A stretch of 64,000 nucleotides of DNA from Chitinimonas viridis (GCF_030409555.1 NZ_JAUFPU010000018.1:1179978-1243977), one strand, 5' to 3'; positions 11,089-19,680 are shown, numbered from the stretch's first letter. Translations and numbers: made by a program. The notes: generated by a model not told the origin, from the sequence alone.

Positions 11089-11979
11089 ATGCTGACCTTC
11101 CAGCAAATCATCCTCACCCTGCAGAACTACTGGAATAGCCAGGGTTGCGCCCTGCTCCAACCCTATGACACGGAAGTGGGTGCCGGCACCAGCCATACAG
11201 CCACTTTCCTGCGCGCGCTGGGACCGGAGCCCTGGAATGCGGCGTATGTGCAGCCTAGCCGCCGTCCCAAGGATGGCCGCTACGGCGAGAACCCCAACCG
11301 CTTGTTCCAGCATCACCAGTTCCAGGTGGTGCTCAAGCCTTCGCCCGACAATATCCAGGATCTCTACCTGGGTTCGCTGCGTGAGCTGGGCCTGGACCCC
11401 ACGGTCCACGACATCCGCTTCGTGGAAGACGACTGGGAAAACCCCACCCTGGGCGCCTGGGGCTTGGGTTGGGAAGTCTGGCTCAATGGCATGGAAGTGA
11501 CCCAGTTCACCTATTTCCAGCAGGTGGGCGGCCTCGATTGCAAGCCAGTGCTCGGTGAGATCACCTATGGCCTTGAACGCTTGGCCATGTATCTGCAGGA
11601 TATCGAGAACGTCTACGACCTGGTCTGGACCCATCTGCCTGACGGCACGCCAGTGACCTACGGCAATGTGTTCTACCAGAACGAAGTCGAGCAATCGCAG
11701 TATGCGTTCGAGCATTCCAATGTGGAATTGCTGTTCCGCCAGTTCAATGACTATGAACAGGAAGCCAAGCGCCTCCTGGAAGCCAGCCTGCCCCTGCCAG
11801 CCTATGAAATGATACTTAAGGCCGGCCACAGCTTTAACCTGCTGGATGCGCGTGGTGCTATCTCCGTGACCGAGCGGGCTGCCTATATCGGCCGTATCCG
11901 CAACCTGTCGCGCGGTGTGGCGCAGGCCTATTACGATGCCCGCGAAGCATTGGGCTTTCCCATGCTGAAAAAGGACTGA
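11089..11979 (+). CDS. glyQ: Glycyl-tRNA synthetase alpha subunit
   Basis: Catalytic subunit of the bacterial alpha2beta2 glycyl-tRNA synthetase, which charges tRNA-Gly. The ATG at 11089 gives [20 protein letters not shown], the usual GlyQ N-terminus. The frame is open further upstream but that part does not resemble the family. The 296 residues contain [20 protein letters not shown], the [17 protein letters not shown] motif and [19 protein letters not shown], all typical class II GlyQ sequence. The beta subunit gene follows after one intervening lipoprotein gene. Confidence 0.98.
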   Translation: MLTFQQIILTLQNYWNSQGCALLQPYDTEVGAGTSHTATFLRALGPEPWNAAYVQPSRRPKDGRYGENPNRLFQHHQFQVVLKPSPDNIQDLYLGSLRELGLDPTVHDIRFVEDDWENPTLGAWGLGWEVWLNGMEVTQFTYFQQVGGLDCKPVLGEITYGLERLAMYLQDIENVYDLVWTHLPDGTPVTYGNVFYQNEVEQSQYAFEHSNVELLFRQFNDYEQEAKRLLEASLPLPAYEMILKAGHSFNLLDARGAISVTERAAYIGRIRNLSRGVAQAYYDAREALGFPMLKKD

Positions 11980-11988
11980 GGTCTCGCC

Positions 11989-12477
11989 ATGAAGACTGCT
12001 GCTGCCTTGCTACTGACCCTGGGTCTTGCCGCATGTGGCGGCAGCTATATGGATACCGACAACGCCGAGCCGCCAGTGCCGGTGCCTAGCGAGAAGGAAG
12101 GCGACTGGCGGCTCTATGGCGAGCAGCCTGACCACGAAATCAGGGTTTCCTGGGAATCCATAGGCCATGACGACAGCTTTGGCTCGGACGAGTATGTCTA
12201 TGCCTGGGTACGGCGGGCCTACAAGAAAGACCAAGAAAACAAGGAAGGCGATACCTTCCGTACCGAGTACACCCGCTTTGCGCTGGACTGCGCCAAGTCG
12301 GAGATGGCCGGGATAGCCGTGGAATACCGCGACAAGGACGACGACGAGGTCAGCCGCAAAGACCTGGCGGGCTTCCAGTGGGAGTTCGATCCGGTCACCA
12401 AGGCGGCCTATATGCAGGATTTCCTGCTGCAGGTCTGCAAGATCGCCCGCGAGAAAAAAGCGGGCGCCAAGGAATAA
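11989..12477 (+). CDS. Small predicted lipoprotein inserted between glyQ and glyS
   Basis: The 162-residue product starts with MKTAAALLLTLGLAACGGS, a type II signal peptide with an LAAC lipobox, so it is probably a lipoprotein; the residue after the cysteine is Gly. The mature part is charged and has WRLYGEQPDHEIRVSWESI, YVYAWVRRAYKKD and a single later pair of cysteines (LDCAKSE, LQVCKIA). The layout of a beta-rich domain ending in a helix recalls surface-adhesin-E-like proteins, but that match is weak and is an inference. It begins 9 bases after the glyQ stop, so it is almost certainly cotranscribed with the synthetase genes. Function unknown. Confidence 0.8.
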   Translation: MKTAAALLLTLGLAACGGSYMDTDNAEPPVPVPSEKEGDWRLYGEQPDHEIRVSWESIGHDDSFGSDEYVYAWVRRAYKKDQENKEGDTFRTEYTRFALDCAKSEMAGIAVEYRDKDDDEVSRKDLAGFQWEFDPVTKAAYMQDFLLQVCKIAREKKAGAKE

Positions 12478-12549
12478 GCCATTCAATCCGGGTAGGCGTG
12501 CCGCGCAGTAGCGCCACCTACCCCAACCCCGTGCTGGAATAGAAGTGCC

Positions 12550-14634
12550 ATGAGCTCAACCCTGCTGATTGAACTGTTCACCGAAGAACTGCCACCCAAG
12601 GCTCTGCCCCGTCTGGCAGCTTCGTTCGCCGAGACCATCGCCACCGAGCTGAAGAAGCTGGGCTTTGTGGCGGCGGACGCCCAGGCCGTTGAATACGCCA
12701 GCCCACGTAGGCTGGCCGTGAGCCTGCCGGGCGTGCTGGCCGTGCAGCCTGACCGCATGGTGGAGAAAAAAGGCCCGGCCGTGGCAGCCGGCTACAAGGA
12801 TGGCCAGCCCAGCCCGGCCCTGCTGGGCTTTGCCCGCTCGGTGGGGCTGGCAGCCGATCAGCTCAGTCAGTTGGTGCAGGGTTCGGACGGCAAGCAGGAT
12901 GTGTATATCTACCGTGCCGAGAAGCAGGGCGAGCCGCTGGCCGCCCATCTGTCGGTCATTGTGGCTGAGGCGCTGAAAAAACTGCCCGCGCCCAAGCTGA
13001 TGCGCTGGGGTAGCCGTGAGAGCCAGTTCATCCGGCCGGTGCATGGCCTGGTGATGCTGCATGGCGACCAGGTGGTGGCTGGCGAAGTGCTGGGCTTTGC
13101 AGCTGACCGCGTCACCGGTGGTCATCGCTTCCTGTCGCAGGGGGCGGTCACGATAGCCGATGCCGACAGCTATGCCGACACCTTGCGCCAGCAAGGGCGG
13201 GTGGTGGCCAGTTTCAGCGAACGCCGTGCCGCCATTGTGGCCGCGCTCAACAGCAAGGCCGCCGCCCATGGTGCGCGGATTGCCGGTGGTGACGCGCTGA
13301 TCGACGAGGTGACTGCACTGGTGGAATGGCCGGTGGTGCTGGAGGGCAGCTTCGAGGAGGATTTCCTCAAGGTGCCGCAGGAGTGCCTGATCCTCACCAT
13401 GCAGCAGAACCAGAAGTACTTTCCCTTGCTGGACGCCAGCGGCAAGCTGACGCACCGCTACCTGATCGTCTCCAACCTGGAGACCGCCGACCCGCGCTTT
13501 ATCGTCAACGGCAATGCCCGCGTACTGCGTGCGCGCCTGTCGGATGCCAAGTTCTTCTACGAGCAGGATCAGAAGCACCGCCTGGACAGCAGGGTCGCCC
13601 GGCTGGCCGAGGTGGTCTACCACAACAAGATAGGCAGCCAGCTGGAGCGTGTGGCGCGGCTGGAAGCCGTGGCCGCCGCCATTGCCGGCGAACTGGGTGC
13701 CGATCAGGCCCTGGCCGGCCGTGCCGCCTACCTGGCCAAGGCCGACCTGCTGACAGATATGGTGGGCGAGTTCCCCGAACTGCAAGGCATCATGGGCACC
13801 TACTATGCCCGCCTTGATGGCGAGGACGCTGCCGTCGCTGCTGCCGTCGAGGGCCATTACCACCCCCGTTTTGCCGGCGACAGCCTGCCCGAGGGCGCCA
13901 TTGCACAAGCGGTGTCGCTGGCCGACAAGCTGGAAACCCTGGTGGGTATCTGGGGCATAGGCCTGATTCCTACTGGCGACAAAGACCCGTTTGCCCTGCG
14001 CCGTGCGGCGCTGGGCGTGCTGCGCATGCTGGTGGAAGCCAAACTGCCGCTGGACCTGAAGCAATTGCTGGCACAGACCGCTGCAGCCTTCCCGGCTGGG
14101 GTGGTGGCGGCCGATACGGTAGAAGGTGTGTTCGGCTTTATGCTGGAGCGCCTGAAGAACCTGCTGGCGGCGGATTTCCCGACGGCCGATATCGAGGCCG
14201 TGCTGGCCGACAAGCCCAGCCGGTTTGACGAGCTGGCCCTGCGCCTGGCGGCCGTGGCCGAGTTCAAGGCATTGCCCGAGGCGGCAGCCCTGGCTGCAGC
14301 CAACAAGCGCATACGCAATATACTCAAGAAGAACCTGAGCGAAGGCCAGGCGCTGCCGGCCATTGCGGCCGAGCTGCTGGCCGATGCGGCCGAACGCGAT
14401 CTGCACGGCGCCCTGGTGGCCTTGCAGGCGCCGGTGGCTGCCGCCCTGGCTGCGCACGACTACACGGCCGCGCTGAAGCAGTTGGCGGGCCTGCGTGCCC
14501 CAGTGGATGCCTTCTTCGACAGCGTGATGGTCATGGCCGAGGACCTGGCGGTAAGGCACAACCGGCTGGCGCTGCTGGCGGCACTGAGCAGCCTGATGAA
14601 TCAGGTGGCCGATATCTCCCTGCTGGCGGAGTAA
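12550..14634 (+). CDS. glyS: Glycyl-tRNA synthetase beta subunit
   Basis: The 694-residue beta subunit of glycyl-tRNA synthetase recognises and binds tRNA-Gly. The N-terminus LLIELFTEELPPKALPRL and the blocks EFPELQGIMGTYYA and GDKDPFALRRAALGVLRML are characteristic of GlyS. Length matches the family (about 690). It lies 72 bases downstream of the lipoprotein gene and 570 bases downstream of glyQ, an unusual separation since glyQ and glyS are usually adjacent. Confidence 0.97.
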   Translation: MSSTLLIELFTEELPPKALPRLAASFAETIATELKKLGFVAADAQAVEYASPRRLAVSLPGVLAVQPDRMVEKKGPAVAAGYKDGQPSPALLGFARSVGLAADQLSQLVQGSDGKQDVYIYRAEKQGEPLAAHLSVIVAEALKKLPAPKLMRWGSRESQFIRPVHGLVMLHGDQVVAGEVLGFAADRVTGGHRFLSQGAVTIADADSYADTLRQQGRVVASFSERRAAIVAALNSKAAAHGARIAGGDALIDEVTALVEWPVVLEGSFEEDFLKVPQECLILTMQQNQKYFPLLDASGKLTHRYLIVSNLETADPRFIVNGNARVLRARLSDAKFFYEQDQKHRLDSRVARLAEVVYHNKIGSQLERVARLEAVAAAIAGELGADQALAGRAAYLAKADLLTDMVGEFPELQGIMGTYYARLDGEDAAVAAAVEGHYHPRFAGDSLPEGAIAQAVSLADKLETLVGIWGIGLIPTGDKDPFALRRAALGVLRMLVEAKLPLDLKQLLAQTAAAFPAGVVAADTVEGVFGFMLERLKNLLAADFPTADIEAVLADKPSRFDELALRLAAVAEFKALPEAAALAAANKRIRNILKKNLSEGQALPAIAAELLADAAERDLHGALVALQAPVAAALAAHDYTAALKQLAGLRAPVDAFFDSVMVMAEDLAVRHNRLALLAALSSLMNQVADISLLAE

Positions 14635-14641
14635 AGGCAGC

Positions 14642-14875
14642 ATGACGGATACCTTGCGCGATTACGAACGCGCTGGCGTGGCCAACAACTTTGGCCTGCT
14701 GCGGCTGTTGGCGGCCAACCTGGTCTGGCTGCCCCTGATAGGCACTCTGGTGCTGGCCTGCTTGTCCTGGAACCTGGTGGAAAAGCCGGCCCAGCGCTTC
14801 AAGAACCAGCCCTGGCAGGGTTGGTTGAAACGTGGCTGGCTGGCCTGGAAACCAACCCTGAGCCCGGGAAAATAA
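14642..14875 (+). pseudogene. Internally deleted remnant of an OafA-type acyltransferase 3 gene
   Basis: A 77-codon frame starting 7 bases after glyS. Residues 15-28 (NNFGLLRLLAANLV) look like the first transmembrane helix of acyltransferase-3 (OafA/YrhL) proteins, typically NNFDLLRLLAALLV. Residues 30-54 (LPLIGTLVLACLSWNLVEKPAQRFK) look like the last helix and the SW-hydrophobic-VEKP-R tail of the same family. About 300 central residues, including the catalytic histidine region, are absent, yet the frame is kept. I read this as an in-frame internal deletion of an O-acyltransferase gene, not a true small protein, although a small membrane protein could still be made. Similarity is judged from memory of the family. 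Confidence 0.6.
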
Positions 14876-14956
14876 ACGCTTGGGCGTATAGTGCAGGACA
14901 TACCCGGGGCTGATTGATAGGCTAGTCGTCATCTGGAATGAAAGCGTGCTGATACC

Positions 14957-15502
14957 ATGAAGCTGGTGATACTGGACCGGGATGGCGTAATCAACCATGA
15001 CCGCGATGATTTCGTGAAGTCGGCGGCAGAGTGGGTGCCCATCGATGGCAGTCTGGAAGCCATCGCCCTGCTGAACCATGCCGGTTGGCGGGTGGTGATC
15101 GCCTCCAACCAGAGCGGCATAGGCCGGGGTTTTTTTGGCGCGGCCGAGCTCAATGCCATGCATGGCAAGCTGCACCGCCTGCTGGCCAGTGTTGGTGGGC
15201 GGGTCGATGCCATTTTCTTCTGCCCCCATACCGCTGACATGCAATGCGAATGCCGCAAGCCCAAACCAGGCATGTATCGTGATATTGCCCAGCGCTTTGA
15301 TGTGCGGCTGGAAGATACCCCGGTGATAGGCGACAGCCTGCGTGATCTGGAAGCAGCCGAAGCTGTTGGGGCCGAACCCATACTGGTGCGTACCGGCAAA
15401 GGTGAACGTACCCTGGCTGCTGGTGGCCTGCCCGAACATACCCGTGTCTGCTACGACCTGATGGACGCGGCGCTCTACCTGATAGGCAAGGAAGAAGACT
15501 GA
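14957..15502 (+). CDS. gmhB: D-glycero-beta-D-manno-heptose 1,7-bisphosphate 7-phosphatase
   Basis: HAD-family phosphatase that removes the C7 phosphate in ADP-heptose synthesis for LPS inner core. The 181 residues start MKLVILDRDGVINHD, with the DxD nucleophile and acid at Asp7 and Asp9. IASNQSGIGRGFF is motif II. The zinc site is Cys89-x-His91 and Cys97-x-Cys99, with a loop shorter than in E. coli GmhB. KPKPGM and IGDSLRDLEAA are motifs III and IV. Its TGA overlaps the next gene's ATG (TGATG), coupling it to the acyltransferase that follows. The zinc-loop motif separates it from histidinol phosphatase relatives only in part, but the size and context favour GmhB. Confidence 0.9.
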   Translation: MKLVILDRDGVINHDRDDFVKSAAEWVPIDGSLEAIALLNHAGWRVVIASNQSGIGRGFFGAAELNAMHGKLHRLLASVGGRVDAIFFCPHTADMQCECRKPKPGMYRDIAQRFDVRLEDTPVIGDSLRDLEAAEAVGAEPILVRTGKGERTLAAGGLPEHTRVCYDLMDAALYLIGKEED

Positions 15503-16269
15503 TGGTGTGGTTGCGTTCTTCGCTGTACATGACGGGCTGGGCGCTGAACACCGTGCTCTGCGCCATTGGCTGCATGCTGGCCCTGCCCCTGCCCTACAAG
15601 GTGCGCTACGGCGTCATCAGCTATTGGTGCTGGTTCGCCGTGAAGTGGCTGGAACTGACCTGCGGCTTGCGGGGCCGAGTGATAGGCCGCGAGAACCTGC
15701 CGCGCGAAGCGGCGGTGGTGATGAGCAAGCACCAGTCGGCATTCGAAACCATGTTCCTGCAGCGCCTGGTGCCCCTGACCGCCTGGGTGGTCAAGCGGGA
15801 ACTGCTGTGGATACCTTTTTTTGGCTGGGGCCTGTGGAGCTTGCGGCCCATTGCCATAGACCGCGCCAATAGTGGCGTGGCCAGCCGCCAGTTGATCGAG
15901 CAGGGGACCCAGCGGCTCAAGGATGGCGCCTGGATAGTCATCTTCCCCGAAGGCAGCCGCATAGCCGCCGGCAAGCGGGGGCGCTACAAGCAGGGCGGCG
16001 CCCGCCTGGCCTGTGCCCTGGGTGCACCGGTGGTGCCGGTGGCGGTCAATTCCGGCGAGTTCTGGCCGCGCAACAGCTTTCTCAAGTATCCGGGCGAGAC
16101 CACCGTGTCCATCGGCCCGCCCATCCCCACCGTGGGCAAAAGTGCGGACCAGGTCAGGCGCGAGGTGGAGAGCTGGATAGAGACCGAGATGGTGCGCATC
16201 AGCGGCGTGGGCCCCTGCTGGCCGGCCAATAAGCAGCCGCAGGATGTCCATGGCACGATCACTGCCTGA
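15502..16269 (+). CDS. PlsC-type 1-acyl-sn-glycerol-3-phosphate acyltransferase
   Basis: Membrane-associated acyltransferase of phospholipid synthesis, 255 residues. An N-terminal hydrophobic helix (about 12-32) precedes SKHQSAFE, where His77 and Glu82 form the HX4E version of the HX4D catalytic motif. FPEGSR (about 147-152) is the glycerol-phosphate binding motif and PVVPVAVNSGEFWPRN follows. This HX4E variant is common in betaproteobacterial members. It starts inside the gmhB stop codon and its own end overlaps the next gene by 26 bases, so gmhB, plsC and the metallopeptidase gene form one operon. A role in lipid A acylation is less likely because the family motif is that of lysophosphatidic acid acyltransferases. 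Confidence 0.85.
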   Translation: MVWLRSSLYMTGWALNTVLCAIGCMLALPLPYKVRYGVISYWCWFAVKWLELTCGLRGRVIGRENLPREAAVVMSKHQSAFETMFLQRLVPLTAWVVKRELLWIPFFGWGLWSLRPIAIDRANSGVASRQLIEQGTQRLKDGAWIVIFPEGSRIAAGKRGRYKQGGARLACALGAPVVPVAVNSGEFWPRNSFLKYPGETTVSIGPPIPTVGKSADQVRREVESWIETEMVRISGVGPCWPANKQPQDVHGTITA

Positions 16270-16951
16270 AACCCGCCGTATCTACGCCCTGCAGGGGCGG
16301 GAAGTGCCGGTGTGGCTGGAGCGCTCCGCCCGCCGCAGCGTGGGTTTGCAGATCCGGCAGGAGGGCTTGCGGGTCATCCTGCCGCAGCGCTTTCCCTTGC
16401 ATGAGCTGGATGCCATCCTGCGCCAGAAGGCGGGCTGGATACTGGACAAGCTCGATGCACTGGCCGAGCGGCCAGCGGCTACCACCTTGCAGGCCGGCAG
16501 CCCGCTGGACTGGCTGGGTGAGCCGCGCAGCTTGAGCCTGGGACATAAACGCGCCGCCGTCACGGCCGATGCGCTGCAACTGGTGGCTGAGACCACGGCC
16601 GACATCCCGCTGGCGCTGCAGAAGCTGATGCGGCGCGAGGCGCGGGTATTCCTGGCCGAGCGGCTCGAGAGCTGGGCGGCACGCTTGGGACTCCGTTATG
16701 GCGAGTTCAAGCTGTCCAGCGCCGGCACCCGCTGGGGCAGTTGTACCTCGCAAGGCGCCATCAGGCTGAACTGGCGCTTGATGCAGGCGCCCTTGCCGGT
16801 GATCGACTATGTGGTGATACATGAGCTGTGCCACTTGGTGGAGTTGAACCACTCCCCCCGCTTCTGGGCGCTGGTGGCGACCGCCTGCCCGGACTGGAAG
16901 CACAAGCGCGATTGGCTCAAGCGCGAGGGTGCCCGCTACTTTGCCTGGTAA
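16244..16951 (+). CDS. YgjP-like zinc metallopeptidase (M48/DUF45)
   Basis: A 235-residue predicted zinc hydrolase. The C-terminal half has TRWGSCTSQGAIRLNWRL followed by HELCH (193-197) and a further histidine at 203 (ELNHSPRFW), the DUF45/YgjP signature. No signal peptide is seen, so a cytoplasmic location is likely. The substrate is unknown; relatives are often annotated only as SprT-like or M48-family. ATGs at 16244 and 16250 are both possible; the overlap with the plsC gene is 26 or 20 bases. The stop codon is followed directly by a hairpin at 16952-16970. Confidence 0.85.
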   Translation: MSMARSLPETRRIYALQGREVPVWLERSARRSVGLQIRQEGLRVILPQRFPLHELDAILRQKAGWILDKLDALAERPAATTLQAGSPLDWLGEPRSLSLGHKRAAVTADALQLVAETTADIPLALQKLMRREARVFLAERLESWAARLGLRYGEFKLSSAGTRWGSCTSQGAIRLNWRLMQAPLPVIDYVVIHELCHLVELNHSPRFWALVATACPDWKHKRDWLKREGARYFAW

Positions 16952-16970
16952 CTGCGGCGTTTTGCCGCAG
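16952..16970 (+). terminator. Small hairpin after the YgjP-like gene
   Basis: CTGCGGC and GCCGCAG form a perfect 7-bp stem with loop GTTTT one base after the stop codon. There is no downstream T-run, so termination is uncertain. Confidence 0.4.
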
Positions 16971-16996
16971 CCTGCGAGGGCTGGGGCTGTACGTTT

Positions 16997-17002
16997 TAGA
17001 AT
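16997..17002 (+). promoter_or_regulatory. Candidate -10 box placing transcription start at the regB ATG
   Basis: TAGAAT ends seven bases before the regB ATG at 17009. If it is used, the start of transcription falls on or next to the A of the ATG and the mRNA would be leaderless. No good -35 is visible. No Shine-Dalgarno sequence lies between this box and the ATG. Confidence 0.3.
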
Positions 17003-17008
17003 TCCGCC

Positions 17009-18223
17009 ATGCCCCACACCGCCCTGCTAGCCATCCTGCGCCGCATCGTCCTGCTGCGAGGCCTGACCCTCTGCGCCTACGCCAGCGCCATGCTGCTGGC
17101 CGTGCTGCTGTTCCGCTGGCAGTTGCCCTTGCTGTCGCTGGGCTTTATCTGCCTGTTGCTGCTGGCCTATAACGGCTTCAGCCTGTGGCGTCTGCGCCTG
17201 GCGCAGGGCGGCGTGGCGGTCAGCGAGGGCGAGATAGGCCGGCAGCTGGCCATGGATATTTGTGGCCACAGCCTGTGGCTGTTTTTTTTAGGCGGCGCCA
17301 CCAACCCTTTCACAGCCTGGTTTCTGCTGCCGCTCACCATTGCCGCCGCCAGCCTGCCTGGCCGGCTGGTATGGCCGCTGACGGCGCTGACCATCGCCTG
17401 CTACAGCCTGCTTCTGCTGTGGTACCAACCCTTGCCCTTGAATGAGTCCGATCTGGCGCAGGCCTTCTTCCTGCACACCACTGGCATGTGGGTGGCCTTT
17501 GTGGCCGCAGCCCTGATCGTGGCCGGGTTGGTAGCCCGCATAGGGCAGCAACTGCGTGCCAACGAGCAAGCCCTGGCCGAAGCCCGCGAGGCGGCCCTGC
17601 GCCAGCAGCAGGTGCTGGGCCTGGCCATACAGGCCGCGGGCGCCGCGCATAGGCTGGGAACCCCGCTGGCCACCCTGACGGTACTGACCGATGAATTGCT
17701 GGCAGAACAGGCCGGCCAGGGGCAGTTGGCCGATGATCTGCGCCTGATGCAGCGCCAGTTGCAGGCCTGCCGCAGCGAGCTGCAGCGGCTGCGGGCAGAG
17801 GCCGATGCCAGTACATCCCAGCCGGCCGATAGCGCTGTGGCGATGCTGCTGGAGGACTGGCAGGTGGTCAGGCCGCAGGCCAGGCTGGACTACCAGTTGT
17901 TGGGGCTAGGCGAGCCACCCAGGCTGATGCTGGATTTCGCCCTCAGGCAGGCGCTGCTCAACCTGCTGGATAATGCTGCCGATGCCAGCCCGGACTGGCA
18001 GGGCGTGATCCTGGACTGGTCGGCCCATGGCGTGCAGCTGGATATTGCCGATGCCGGGCCGGGTTTTGACGGCAAGCCGGCCGGCGATACGGTCGCCGGA
18101 CTGGGCATGGGGCTGGCGCTGGCCATTTCGGCACTGGAGCGGGTGGGTGCCAGGCTGGACTGGCTGGCCAGGCCGCAAGGGGGCACCTGCGTACGGGTGG
18201 TGTTTCCGCTGGAGGGGCGATGA
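17009..18223 (+). CDS. regB: Redox sensor histidine kinase RegB/PrrB family
   Basis: Membrane-bound kinase that senses redox state and phosphorylates RegA. The N-terminal 175 residues form about six transmembrane segments. They contain GGATNPF at 95-101, the quinone-binding GGxxNPF heptapeptide that marks this family. The phosphorylated histidine is His214 in AAHRLGTPLATL. Cys254 lies exactly 40 residues later, the same distance as between His225 and the redox-active Cys265 of Rhodobacter RegB. N box LLNLLDNAADAS, DAGPGF and GLGMGLALA complete the ATPase. The 404-residue length is slightly below the family norm. The stop overlaps the regA ATG by four bases. Confidence 0.92.
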   Translation: MPHTALLAILRRIVLLRGLTLCAYASAMLLAVLLFRWQLPLLSLGFICLLLLAYNGFSLWRLRLAQGGVAVSEGEIGRQLAMDICGHSLWLFFLGGATNPFTAWFLLPLTIAAASLPGRLVWPLTALTIACYSLLLLWYQPLPLNESDLAQAFFLHTTGMWVAFVAAALIVAGLVARIGQQLRANEQALAEAREAALRQQQVLGLAIQAAGAAHRLGTPLATLTVLTDELLAEQAGQGQLADDLRLMQRQLQACRSELQRLRAEADASTSQPADSAVAMLLEDWQVVRPQARLDYQLLGLGEPPRLMLDFALRQALLNLLDNAADASPDWQGVILDWSAHGVQLDIADAGPGFDGKPAGDTVAGLGMGLALAISALERVGARLDWLARPQGGTCVRVVFPLEGR

Positions 18224-18765
18224 GCGACATCCTTATCGTGGACGATGATGCAGCCCTGGCCGGTGTGCTGGCCAGGGCCTTCAGCCGTCGTGGCTGGGCC
18301 TGCCGCCAGGCCCATGATGCGACCACGGCCTTGGCGCTGGCGCAGCAGCAGGCACCCCGGCAGGCGCTGGTGGATCTCAAGCTGGGCGAAGATAGCGGCC
18401 TGCGGCTGGTGCCGGCCCTGCTGGCACTAGCACCCGACTGCCGTATCGTGATGTTGACCGGCTATGCCAGCATTGCCACCGCCATCGAGGCCATCAAGCT
18501 GGGGGCCGTGCATTACCTGGCCAAACCGGCCACGGTGGACGAGATCATCAGTGCGTTTGATCGGCTGCAGGGAGACAGTGAGGCCGAGGTGGAGGCCCAG
18601 CCGCTGAGCATGGACAGGCTGGAGTGGGAGCATATCCAGAAAGTGTTGGCCGAGCAGGGGGGCAATATCAGTGCCACCGCCCGGGTGCTGAACATGCACA
18701 GGCGCACTTTGCAACGCAAACTGGGCAAGCGGCCCAGCCCCAATCCCCTCGTGCGGCAAGGCTGA
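18220..18765 (+). CDS. regA: Redox response regulator RegA/PrrA/ActR family
   Basis: DNA-binding partner of RegB, 181 residues. The receiver has the acidic pocket VDDD (7-10), phospho-acceptor Asp52 in LVDLKLGEDSG and Lys near 104 in YLAKPA. A short linker leads to a Fis-type helix-turn-helix at the C-terminus (WEHIQKVLAEQGGNISATAR, then VLNMHRRTLQRKL), typical of the very conserved RegA output domain. The gene overlaps regB by ATGA. RegBA systems control respiratory and energy genes; the targets in this organism cannot be read from the sequence. Confidence 0.93.
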   Translation: MSDILIVDDDAALAGVLARAFSRRGWACRQAHDATTALALAQQQAPRQALVDLKLGEDSGLRLVPALLALAPDCRIVMLTGYASIATAIEAIKLGAVHYLAKPATVDEIISAFDRLQGDSEAEVEAQPLSMDRLEWEHIQKVLAEQGGNISATARVLNMHRRTLQRKLGKRPSPNPLVRQG

Positions 18766-18822
18766 TCGGCCTGCCGCCGCATGATTAGGGTAGACACCCA
18801 CACCAGCGACCGCTGCCTCCGT

Positions 18823-18828
18823 TAGAAT
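18823..18828 (+). promoter_or_regulatory. Candidate -10 box for the IMPase-family gene
   Basis: TAGAAT sits 33 bases before the ATG at 18861 in the 95-base gap after regA. No clear -35 at standard spacing. Confidence 0.3.
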
Positions 18829-18860
18829 AGCCCGCTGTGTCCACCCCACCGTGATTAGCC

Positions 18861-19658
18861 ATGCCCGAATACTCTGTGCTCGACCAGGTGATGACCGCTG
18901 TGCGCCATGCGGCGGCCAGCGAGGTCATGCCGCGCTTTCTGCGCCTGGGCCAGGGCACGCGCAAGGATGACGGTACGCTGTTTACCGAGGCGGATATCGC
19001 CACCCAAAGGGCGCTGGAGGCCACGCTGCCCCGCATCGTTGCATGCCCGGTATTGGGTGAAGAGATGAGCGTGGCCGAGCAGGAGGCCTTATGGGAGGCC
19101 AACGAGCAGCTGTGGGTGATAGACCCCATAGACGGCACCACCAATTTCTTCCACGGCCTGCCCTACTTTGCCATCTCGGTGGCCTTGATGCAGGGTGGCC
19201 GTACGGTGTTGGGGGTGATCTACAACCCGGTGGCCGATGAGATGTTTACGGCGGAGCTGGGCAAGGGGTCGTACCTGAACGGCCAGCGCCTGCCGCTGAA
19301 ACAACACACCCCGCTGATGACCGAGGCCATTGCCGGAGTCGAGGTAAAGTGGCTCAGCGGCAAGCTGCCGCAGCGGCTGGCCACCCTGCCGCCTTATGGC
19401 AGCCAGCGCAACTTTGGCGCCTCCACGCTGGACTGGTGCTATATCGCAGCGGGCCGACTCGATGTCTATGTGCATGGCGGCCAGCGCCTGTGGGATTACG
19501 CCGCCGGCTGCCTGATGCTGATCGAGGCCGGCGGGCAGATGACCAGCCTCTATCACGACGACTACTGGGACGACGATGTCTGGCAGCGTTCGGTCGTGGC
19601 CGCACTGAATCCCGGCCTGTTTGCCCAGTGGATGAAATGGGTCAAGTACAACCTGTAG
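18861..19658 (+). CDS. Inositol-monophosphatase family protein
   Basis: Mg2+-dependent phosphatase of the IMPase/FBPase superfamily, 265 residues. Metal-binding motifs are GEEMS (around 72), WVIDPIDGTTNFFHG (around 94-108) and LWDYAAGCLMLIEAGG near 214-229. Candidates are a SuhB-like inositol phosphatase, a HisN-type histidinol phosphatase or a CysQ relative; the sequence alone does not decide among them. SuhB proteins have a longer match to GRIDGTTNF-like sequence, so I leave the symbol blank. It is a single gene with its own probable promoter and is followed by the repeat block. Confidence 0.85.
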   Translation: MPEYSVLDQVMTAVRHAAASEVMPRFLRLGQGTRKDDGTLFTEADIATQRALEATLPRIVACPVLGEEMSVAEQEALWEANEQLWVIDPIDGTTNFFHGLPYFAISVALMQGGRTVLGVIYNPVADEMFTAELGKGSYLNGQRLPLKQHTPLMTEAIAGVEVKWLSGKLPQRLATLPPYGSQRNFGASTLDWCYIAAGRLDVYVHGGQRLWDYAAGCLMLIEAGGQMTSLYHDDYWDDDVWQRSVVAALNPGLFAQWMKWVKYNL

Positions 19659-19680
19659 GCTTTCGTCCTCAGGCTACGTG

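Noticed and set aside
12556..14643. A 695-codon minus-strand frame antisense to glyS
   Set aside because: Long only because of GC-rich codon bias; its product is His/Gln/Arg-rich with no family features and lies fully opposite a certain glyS gene. Similar long antisense frames over recB, chpA, mksB and gabT were rejected for the same reason.
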